The notes beneath the pieces were generated by a model. That model ran no database searches and was not told the DNA's origin. It saw only the letters and a list, made by a program, of their open reading frames with translations. A stretch of 64,000 nt of DNA from Pseudomonas sp. MM211. Lineage in GTDB: Bacteria; Pseudomonadota; Gammaproteobacteria; Pseudomonadales; Pseudomonadaceae. Each line of letters opens with the position of its first letter. Position 1 is the first letter of the stretch. Shown here in pieces: positions 57,993 through 64,000 of the stretch. The DNA lies in contig NZ_CP081942.1 in assembly GCF_020386635.1 (NCBI RefSeq), positions 5,022,001-5,086,000 of the forward strand, read 5' to 3'. A program made the position numbers and the translations under genes.

Positions 57993-59213
57993 TCAGCCAA
58001 CCGGCTTGCCCGCGGCACGCTCGCGGAAGGTCAGCAGGAAGGCCAGCAGCACGCCAGCCGAGAACACCGCCGGGAACAACCAGATGCTGAACCAGTCGTG
58101 AGCGCCCTGGATGGAGTAGTGGTCGGACACCATGCCGGCCACCCAGAAACCGATCAGCATGCCGACGCCATAAGTGGCCAGGGTGATCAGGCCCTGGGCC
58201 GAACTCTTGATGCTCTCGCCGGCCTTGCCATCGGTGTAGATCTGCCCGGAGACGAAGAAGAAGTCGTAGCACACGCCATGTAGCACGATACCGGCGACCA
58301 AAAATGCCACCAGCTCGCCGCTATTGCCGTAGGCGAACAGCACATAGCGCAGCGCCCAGGCGGCCATACCCACCAGCAAGGTCGCCTTGATCCCGAAGCG
58401 CTTGATGAACAGCGGCAACAGCAGCATGAACAGCACTTCCGAAACCTGACCCAGGGTCATCATGCCGGTCGGGTTGGCGACGCCGATTTCGGTCAGGAAC
58501 AGGTTGGCGTTCTGGTAGTAGAAGGCCAGCGGAATGCAGATCAGGATGGAGGCCAGAAAGAAGGTCGCGAAGCCGCGATCCTTGAGCATCTGCAAGGCAT
58601 CCAGGCCGAGCAGGCGCTTGAGGCCGGTCTGCTGGCCGGGCACCGGAGGCGTCGCTGGCAGGCTGAAGCTGTACAGCCCGAGCAACAGCGAAGCACCGGC
58701 ACAGAGCAGAAAGGTGTTGCGCAGGGCGCCATCGGCGATGGCCTGCTGGGCATCCCAGGCGAACACGAAACTGATCACCAGGCCGGCTACGATCCAACCC
58801 AGCGTGCCCCACACCCGCACCTTGGAAAACTGCGCCGCTGGGTCGCTCAACTGCCGGAACGCCACCGCATTCACCAGCCCGAGCGTCGGCATGTAGACCA
58901 CCATGTAGCACAGCACCAGCGGATAGAAGGTGGCGAAATCCTCGGCCCGGTAGAGCTGGTACAGCAGTACCGCGCCGCCCAGGTGGAGGATCGCCAGCAA
59001 GCGCTCGGCATTGACGAAGCGGTCGGCGATCAGGCCGACCACGAAGGGCGCCAGAATCGCCCCCCAGGACTGGGTCGCGTAGGCCATGCCGATCTGTCCG
59101 CCACTGGCTTCCAGGGTGCGCCCCAGGAAGGTACCCAGCGTGACGAACCAGCCTCCCCAGATGAAGAACTGGAGAAACATCATCACGCCCAACCTGACAG
59201 TCAAAGTGCTCAT
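57993..59213 (-). CDS. MFS permease, nucleoside:H+ symporter (NupG/XapB) type
   Basis: 406-aa inner-membrane permease with 12 helices. MFLQFFIWGGWFVTLGTFL at the N-terminus and GIVADRF-like GLIADRFVNAERLLAI are typical of the NHS family, which carries nucleosides and, in some members, glycosides. The ATG at 59213 follows AAGGAT; a GTG eight codons upstream is less likely. It is the last gene of the dehydrogenase-isomerase-permease unit, 43 bases after the isomerase. Confidence 0.85.
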   Translation of the reverse strand: MSTLTVRLGVMMFLQFFIWGGWFVTLGTFLGRTLEASGGQIGMAYATQSWGAILAPFVVGLIADRFVNAERLLAILHLGGAVLLYQLYRAEDFATFYPLVLCYMVVYMPTLGLVNAVAFRQLSDPAAQFSKVRVWGTLGWIVAGLVISFVFAWDAQQAIADGALRNTFLLCAGASLLLGLYSFSLPATPPVPGQQTGLKRLLGLDALQMLKDRGFATFFLASILICIPLAFYYQNANLFLTEIGVANPTGMMTLGQVSEVLFMLLLPLFIKRFGIKATLLVGMAAWALRYVLFAYGNSGELVAFLVAGIVLHGVCYDFFFVSGQIYTDGKAGESIKSSAQGLITLATYGVGMLIGFWVAGMVSDHYSIQGAHDWFSIWLFPAVFSAGVLLAFLLTFRERAAGKPVG

Positions 59214-59256
59214 GTTCTTATCCTTGTTGTTGTTCACGAGACAGCGTTAAAAATAT

Positions 59257-60324
59257 TCAGTCCAAGCCCAGCAGCCCCCGATTGCGCGAGGCGCTGCTGG
59301 TGACCCCGGCGAAATCGTCGAAGGCGCGCTCCGCGCGGGTAATCAAGTGGCGCGAGATGAACTCCGCCCCTTCGCCAGCGCCCTGGGCAGCGTCCTTGAG
59401 GCAGCACTCCCACTCCAGCACCGCCCAGCCCTGATAGCCGTACTGGGTGAGCTTGCTGAAGATCGCCTTGAAGTCGATCTGCCCATCGCCCAGCGAACGG
59501 AAGCGGCCCGGCCGATCAACCCACGCCTGATAACCGCCATACACCCCGGAACGGGCATCGGGCCTGAACTCCGCGTCCTTGACGTGAAACATGCGGATGC
59601 GCGGGTGATAACGGTCGATGAAGCCCAGGTAGTCCATCTGCTGCAGCAGCATGTGGCTGGGGTCATAGAGGATGTTCGCGCGAGAATGACCGCCGACCGC
59701 GTCCAGGAAGCGTTCGAAGGTGGCGCCGTCGTGCAGATCTTCGCTGGGGTGCAGCTCGTAGCTGAGGTCGACACCCGCCTCATCGAAGGCATTGAGGATC
59801 GGCAGCCAGCGCCGCGCCAACTCGGCGAAGCCCTCTTCCACCAAGCCCGCCGGGCGCTGCGGCCAGGGATAGAGATAGGGCCAGAGCAGCGCCCCGGAGA
59901 AGGTCGCGTGAGCCGACAGGCCCAGCCGCTGACTGGCCCTCGCCGCCAGCTTCAACTGGCTGATCGCCCACTCGGTGCGCTCCTGCGGGCGGCCTCTCAG
60001 ATGCACCGGGGCGAAGTCGTCGAACAGGCTGTCGAACGCCGGGTGTACGGCAACCAACTGGCCTTGCAGGTGAGTGGACAGTTCGCTGATCGCAACGCCG
60101 GCTTCGGTACACATACCGTTGAGCTCATCGCAATAAGTCTGGCTCTCGGCGGCGCGTTGCAGGTCGATGCACTGCGGCCCCAGCGTCGGCAACTGGATGC
60201 CCTTGTAGCCGAGCGACGCCGCCCAGCCGGCCTGGTTCTTCAGGTTGTCGAACGGCGCCTCGGTGGAGAGGAACTGGGCGAGAAAAATGCCCGGGCCGCG
60301 AATACCTTTTGTACTGGACGTCAT
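59257..60324 (-). CDS. IolE-type sugar phosphate isomerase/epimerase
   Basis: 355-aa TIM-barrel protein of the AP-endonuclease-2/xylose-isomerase-like group. Metal-site candidates are Glu in SYELHPSE, Asp/His in ILYDPSHM, His/Asp in RMFHVKDAEF, and Glu in VLEWECC. Such enzymes isomerise, epimerise or dehydrate keto-sugars, often next to a Gfo/Idh/MocA dehydrogenase. The ATG at 60324 follows CAGGAG and overlaps the dehydrogenase stop by four bases, so they should work on successive intermediates. Confidence 0.85.
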   Translation of the reverse strand: MTSSTKGIRGPGIFLAQFLSTEAPFDNLKNQAGWAASLGYKGIQLPTLGPQCIDLQRAAESQTYCDELNGMCTEAGVAISELSTHLQGQLVAVHPAFDSLFDDFAPVHLRGRPQERTEWAISQLKLAARASQRLGLSAHATFSGALLWPYLYPWPQRPAGLVEEGFAELARRWLPILNAFDEAGVDLSYELHPSEDLHDGATFERFLDAVGGHSRANILYDPSHMLLQQMDYLGFIDRYHPRIRMFHVKDAEFRPDARSGVYGGYQAWVDRPGRFRSLGDGQIDFKAIFSKLTQYGYQGWAVLEWECCLKDAAQGAGEGAEFISRHLITRAERAFDDFAGVTSSASRNRGLLGLD

Positions 60325-61487
60325 GGCTGTACTCCTGCGGTTGGTGCCAGCACCGTCCATTTCGCCTCACTGGCGTGGCTGGCCAGCGCCGCTTCGATGA
60401 AGGCCATGCCACGCGCGCCGGTCTCGATGCCTGGCAGTGCGGCAGCGGCGCTGCGGGAACCGGCAATCGCCTGAGCGAAGTCGCCATACAGATTGGCCAT
60501 GGCTTCCAGATAGCCCTCGGGATGGCCCGCCGGCAGACGAATGCGGCGCAGCGCCTCGTCACACAGCCAGCTGTGGTTGGCCCCGGCACGCAGCACGCGC
60601 ATCGGTTGATCGAGTGAGCGATGAACCAGGCTGTTGGGCTCTTCCTGACGCCACTCCAGGCCACCCTTGTCACCATAGATGCGGATCTTCAGGGCGTTCT
60701 CTTCCCCGGCGCAGATCTGGCTGGCGAGCAGCACGCCGCTGGCCCCCTGCTCGGTGAGGAACAGCATCGCGCAATCATCGTCCAGCGCCCGGCCGGGCAC
60801 GTGAGTCGCGAGGTGCGCACAGATGCGTTCGATACGCTGACCACTGACGAATTCGACCAGGCTGAAAGCATGAGTGCCGATATCACCGATGCAGCCGCCC
60901 TGCCCTGCCAACTGCGGGTCACCACGCCACGCAGCCTGGCGGTTGCCCTGGCCGGCCAAGTCGTCACTGAGCCAGCCCTGGGGATATTCGACATACAGCT
61001 TGCGCACCCGGCCGATCTCGCCGGCCTGCACCATGTGCCGGGCCTGCCAGATCATCGGGTAGCCCTGGTAGGTGTGGGCCAGCCCGTATAAAACATCGGC
61101 GCTATCGAGCAGTTGCGCCAGGTTGCGGGTGTCGGCACTGGTCAGCGCGGCGGGTTTCTCGCAGAACACATGAATGCCGGCTTGCAGCGCAGCGGCAGCG
61201 ATGGGCGCATGCAGGTGATTGGGCGTAACGATCGCCAACAGGTTGATGCGTTCACTGGGGTCGAGGCCCGCTTCGCCCTCCAGCAGCGCCTGCCAACTGG
61301 CGTACACACGCTGCGCAGGCAGGCCACACTCGCGACCGGTTTCGGTATTGCTGGCCGGATCACGGCTGAAGGCGCCGGCTACCAGCTCGATACCTCCAGC
61401 CAGGGCGGCAGCCTGGCGATGCACCTTGCCGATGAAGGCGCCAGCGCCACCGCCGATCATTCCCAGCCTTACGTTTGCAGCAGGCAT
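60321..61487 (-). CDS. Gfo/Idh/MocA family oxidoreductase
   Basis: 388-aa NAD(P)-dependent sugar dehydrogenase. The N-terminal Rossmann loop is GMIGGGAGAFIGKVHR, the catalytic Lys is in FCEKPAAL, and GDIGTHAF gives the Asp and His of the active site. The family oxidises a secondary alcohol of sugars or inositols. The ATG at 61487 follows CGGAGTTATTC. The promoter and LacI operator are at 61529-61582. Confidence 0.88.
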   Translation of the reverse strand: MPAANVRLGMIGGGAGAFIGKVHRQAAALAGGIELVAGAFSRDPASNTETGRECGLPAQRVYASWQALLEGEAGLDPSERINLLAIVTPNHLHAPIAAAALQAGIHVFCEKPAALTSADTRNLAQLLDSADVLYGLAHTYQGYPMIWQARHMVQAGEIGRVRKLYVEYPQGWLSDDLAGQGNRQAAWRGDPQLAGQGGCIGDIGTHAFSLVEFVSGQRIERICAHLATHVPGRALDDDCAMLFLTEQGASGVLLASQICAGEENALKIRIYGDKGGLEWRQEEPNSLVHRSLDQPMRVLRAGANHSWLCDEALRRIRLPAGHPEGYLEAMANLYGDFAQAIAGSRSAAAALPGIETGARGMAFIEAALASHASEAKWTVLAPTAGVQP

Positions 61488-61528
61488 TGAATAACTCCGT
61501 CTTGCGCTATTTTTATGGGTATTCTCAT

Positions 61529-61548
61529 CAATGTAACCGGTTACATTG
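61529..61548. promoter_or_regulatory. Perfect LacI-family operator
   Basis: A 20-bp perfect palindrome centred on the CG pair, CAATGTAACC/GGTTACATTG, matching the AATGTAAnCGnTTACATT style of LacI-family sites. It begins five bases beyond the -10 of the dehydrogenase promoter, so bound repressor would cover the transcription start. It should be the site of the LacI protein encoded at 61658. Confidence 0.88.
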
Positions 61549-61553
61549 AAAGA

Positions 61554-61582
61554 TATATAGACCTCGGCCTTAGCCAGGTCAA
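61554..61582 (-). promoter_or_regulatory. Sigma-70 promoter of the dehydrogenase operon
   Basis: On the minus strand TTGACC (61582-61577), 17 bases, TATATA (61559-61554). Spacing and both hexamers are near consensus. The operator lies immediately downstream. Confidence 0.8.
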
Positions 61583-61657
61583 GCGCGCCACGACGGTCGG
61601 GTTGCGGTAATCTAACGGCGAACCGGCGCTCGCCGCTGGCCAGAAAACAGAGGGTGC

Positions 61658-62662
61658 ATGACAAATATCCGCAAGGTAGCCGCACTGGCTGGCGTCTCGG
61701 TCGCCACGGTATCCCGTACCCTGAAAAGCCCTGCCCAGGTGTCGCCGGAAACCCGCGAAAAGGTGCTCGATGCCGTCGAGCACGCCGGCTACAAACCCAA
61801 CCTGATGGCCATCCAGTTTCGCTCCCAGCGCACCCGCAATCTGGTGGTGCTGGTGCCGGATATCGCCAATACCTTCTTCGCCCAGGTCATCCGCGGCATT
61901 CAGGAAGCGGCCAGCGCGTTCGACTATCGGGTGCTGCTGTGCAATACCCTGGGCAACCCGGAAACCGAGCGGCAGTTTGCCGAGCTGGTGGATGCCAGGC
62001 AGGCCGACGGGGTCATCCAGCTGCGCGCCTTCGATCCGTTCGCGCGCCAGGATCATCCGCCGCTGGTGAACATCTGCGAGATCGTCGACGACGCCCCCTG
62101 GCCCACGGTCAGCCTGAACAACCGCGGCGCAGCCCGTACCATGACCGAGCACCTGCTGGATCTTGGTCATCGCCGTATCGGGCTGATCCAGGGGCCGCCG
62201 GACAGCCCGCTGACCCGCGAGCGCTTCGCCGGTTATTGTGAAGCCCTCGACGCCGCGGGTATCGAGCTCGATCCCGCCCTGCTGCAGGACGGTAACTACG
62301 ACTGCCAGTCCGGGCATGCCGCGACGGCGCACCTGCTGCGTGCCGAGCCGCGCCCGACGGCGATCTTCTGCGAGAACGACGAAATGGCCATGGGCGCCAT
62401 CCGCTGTATTCGCCATGCCGGCTTGCGGGTTCCCGAGGACATCTCGGTCGCCGGCTTCGACGACATCTCCTTCGCCGCCTTTTGCGACCCGCCGCTGACC
62501 ACCATCGCGCAACCAGCTGAGGCCTTCGGCCAGCACGCGGTGGCCATGCTGCTCGCCCTGCTGGAAGGAAAGAGCATCGCCGAGCATCGCCTGATCCTGC
62601 CTTTCGAACTGGTCGTTCGGGCGAGCACCGCAGCCCGCTCACAGCCGCCTGCTCAGGCCTAA
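61658..62662 (+). CDS. LacI-family repressor
   Basis: 334 aa. The N-terminal helix-turn-helix and hinge are plain: VAALAGVSVATVSRTLKSPAQVS, then AGYKPNLMA. A periplasmic-binding-protein-like ligand domain follows with VLVPDIANTFFAQVIRGI, CENDEMAMGAI and DISVAGFDDI. AGAGGG precedes the ATG. It is divergent from the dehydrogenase operon and probably represses it until a sugar or nucleoside ligand binds. Confidence 0.92.
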   Translation: MTNIRKVAALAGVSVATVSRTLKSPAQVSPETREKVLDAVEHAGYKPNLMAIQFRSQRTRNLVVLVPDIANTFFAQVIRGIQEAASAFDYRVLLCNTLGNPETERQFAELVDARQADGVIQLRAFDPFARQDHPPLVNICEIVDDAPWPTVSLNNRGAARTMTEHLLDLGHRRIGLIQGPPDSPLTRERFAGYCEALDAAGIELDPALLQDGNYDCQSGHAATAHLLRAEPRPTAIFCENDEMAMGAIRCIRHAGLRVPEDISVAGFDDISFAAFCDPPLTTIAQPAEAFGQHAVAMLLALLEGKSIAEHRLILPFELVVRASTAARSQPPAQA

Positions 62663-62805
62663 CGGCAGCTGCGAGCCCAGGGGCGACAATGCTGCTTGCC
62701 TGATACTGCGGCTGACATCAAAAGAGAAAATTAGCGCTGAACGAGACGCCCATGACCTGCTTATGATGCTGCGCTGAACATCCTCCCCCCGAGCCCGAAT
62801 CGTAG

Positions 62806-63699
62806 ATGCCCAGAGAAAATTTCAACGACCTGCAGGCCTTCGTGGTCATTGCCCGGGAGGGCAGTTTTACCCGCGGCGCAGCGCACCTCGGTGTTTCCCA
62901 ATCGGCCCTCAGCCACACCATTCGCAGCCTGGAAACACGCCTCGGCGTACGCCTGCTGACCCGCACCACGCGCAGCCTGGCACTCACTGAGGCCGGCGAG
63001 CGGCTCTACGCCACGGTGGCGCCGCGCCTCGAAGAGATCGAAGCAGAGATCATCGCCGTCAGCGAGTTTCGCGACAAGCCGGTTGGCACCCTGCGCATCA
63101 CCACGTCAGAGCATGCGGCCAACAACATTCTCTGGCCCAAGCTGCACAAGGTGCTTGGCGCCTACCCGGATATCAAAGTCGAGATCACCGTCGACTATGC
63201 CCTCACCGATATCGTGGCGCAGCGTTACGACGCCGGTGTGCGCCTCGGTGATCAGGTAGCCAAGGACATGATCGCCGTACCGATCGGCCCGACCCTGCGC
63301 ATGGCGGTGGTCGCCTCGCCGGAGTACTTCACCCGCTACGAGATCCCACTCAGCCCGGCGGATCTGGCTCGGCATTGCTGCATCAACCTGCGCCTGCCCA
63401 CTTACGGCGGCCTGCTGCAATGGGATTTCGAGAAGGGCGGCCACGAAGTGAAGGCCCGCGTCGATGGTCAGTGGACCTTCAACAGCAGCGCGCCGGTACT
63501 GCGCGCTGCCCTGGCTGGCTGCGGGCTGGCCTTTCTGCCCGACGACATGGTGCAGGAACAGTTGGCCGACGGCAGCCTGGTGCGCGTGCTGGAAGACTGG
63601 TGCGAGCCGTTTGCCGGCTACCACCTGTACTACCCGAACCGCCGCCAGTACTCCCGCGCCCTCGGCGTGATCATCGATGCGTTGCGTCACCCGGGCTGA
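62806..63699 (+). CDS. LysR-family transcriptional regulator
   Basis: 297 aa. The N-terminal helix-turn-helix (NFNDLQAFVVIAREGSFTRGAAHLGVSQSALSHTIRSLE) is followed by a substrate-binding domain (VGTLRITTSEHAANNILWP onward) of the CrgA/AaeR-like group. It converges on the carboxymuconolactone decarboxylase-type gene with a gap of only 17 bases. The target and inducer are unknown; regulated genes may lie beyond the window or be divergent. Confidence 0.92.
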   Translation: MPRENFNDLQAFVVIAREGSFTRGAAHLGVSQSALSHTIRSLETRLGVRLLTRTTRSLALTEAGERLYATVAPRLEEIEAEIIAVSEFRDKPVGTLRITTSEHAANNILWPKLHKVLGAYPDIKVEITVDYALTDIVAQRYDAGVRLGDQVAKDMIAVPIGPTLRMAVVASPEYFTRYEIPLSPADLARHCCINLRLPTYGGLLQWDFEKGGHEVKARVDGQWTFNSSAPVLRAALAGCGLAFLPDDMVQEQLADGSLVRVLEDWCEPFAGYHLYYPNRRQYSRALGVIIDALRHPG

Positions 63700-63716
63700 G
63701 TAGTGCCTGCATAGGC

Positions 63717-64000
63717 CTACTGACGCACCTCGAAAACCGACTGCAATACCGGCAAGGCCGACATCGCCCGCGGCCAACCCGCGTAGAACGCCAGGTGGGT
63801 GACGACCTCGGCGGCCTGCTCGCGGGTCAGGCCGTTATCCATGGCGCGGTTGAGGTGGAACGGCATCTGCTCGGCCTGACCACGGGCGATCAGCGCCGCC
63901 ACGGTAACCAGACTGCGATCCCGGGCGGCCAACTGCGGGCGCAGCCAGAGGTCGGCGAACAGTACGTCGTCGGTATAACGCGCCAGGCGCGGCGCAACCG
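63717..64000 (-). CDS. Carboxymuconolactone decarboxylase family protein, 5' end cut
   Basis: The last 94 codons are visible. RDRSLVTVAALIARGQAEQMPFHLNRAMDNGLTREQAAEVVTHLAFYAGWPRAMSAL is the CMD (AhpD-like) domain. The usual CxxC of AhpD is absent, so this is the decarboxylase-like or unknown-function branch. The N-terminus lies beyond base 64000. Confidence 0.85.
   Translation of the reverse strand, partial: VAPRLARYTDDVLFADLWLRPQLAARDRSLVTVAALIARGQAEQMPFHLNRAMDNGLTREQAAEVVTHLAFYAGWPRAMSALPVLQSVFEVRQ

Overview
The window is chromosomal DNA of a Pseudomonas. GC is high, most start codons follow GGAG-type ribosome binding sites, and the gene order matches blocks I remember from P. aeruginosa: ladS-thiD-thiE-hemL-sel1-DUF1820-miaB-phoH-ybeY-corC-lnt-ydcF-leuS-lptE-holA-arfA-sltB, then Na+/H+ antiporter-yffB-dapD-csdA-csdE-tcdA, then ndvB-dapE-rlmA. 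The species is probably in the P. mendocina/oleovorans neighbourhood, but that is inference. No tRNA, rRNA, CRISPR array or intact insertion sequence was found.

Layout. 1-5600: end of an amino-acid-type chemoreceptor gene with a clear sigma-28 promoter, dapC, and a two-gene unit of a haem-oxygenase-like diiron protein and a methyltransferase. 5.8-26 kb: conserved housekeeping block covering signalling (LadS), thiamine and haem synthesis, tRNA modification, rRNA maturation, lipoprotein acylation, leucyl-tRNA charging, LPS export, DNA polymerase III delta, ribosome rescue (ArfA, with a terminator inside its own reading frame) and a lytic transglycosylase. 26-44 kb: acyl-CoA dehydrogenase, antiporter, lysine/diaminopimelate genes (dapD, dapE; dapC is at 2 kb), the CsdA-CsdE sulfur pair, TcdA with an SDR/HxlR pair placed between it and csdE, NdvB-type glucan synthase, RlmA, and the three-gene transhydrogenase pntAA-pntAB-pntB between two AT-rich gaps. 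Three small palindromic elements lie here (24473-24682, 27465-27634, 40279-40463).

44-53 kb is the accessory part. A DUF1127 gene, two tandem DUF2388 secreted proteins and a DUF4105 protein with HExxH are followed by a tightly overlapping set: a zinc-ribbon (TackOD1-like) protein with degenerate GGDEF, a processive family-2 glycosyltransferase, a TolC-like outer-membrane channel extended by a TIM-barrel-like domain (split by a frameshift), and an HlyD-like periplasmic adaptor. Together these look like a synthesis-plus-export machine for an extracellular polysaccharide, possibly controlled by a cyclic-di-nucleotide, of a kind I do not recognise as pel, psl, alg, bcs or pga.

53-58 kb: a QseBC/PmrAB-type two-component system is divergent from a PepSY protein, a cytochrome b561-like protein and a divergent phosphoethanolamine-transferase-like protein; a TTAAG-type direct repeat lies between them. 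58-62.7 kb: a LacI repressor is divergent from a Gfo/Idh/MocA dehydrogenase, an IolE-type isomerase and a nucleoside/sugar permease, with a perfect 20-bp operator next to a clear promoter. The window ends with a LysR regulator and a truncated carboxymuconolactone decarboxylase family gene.
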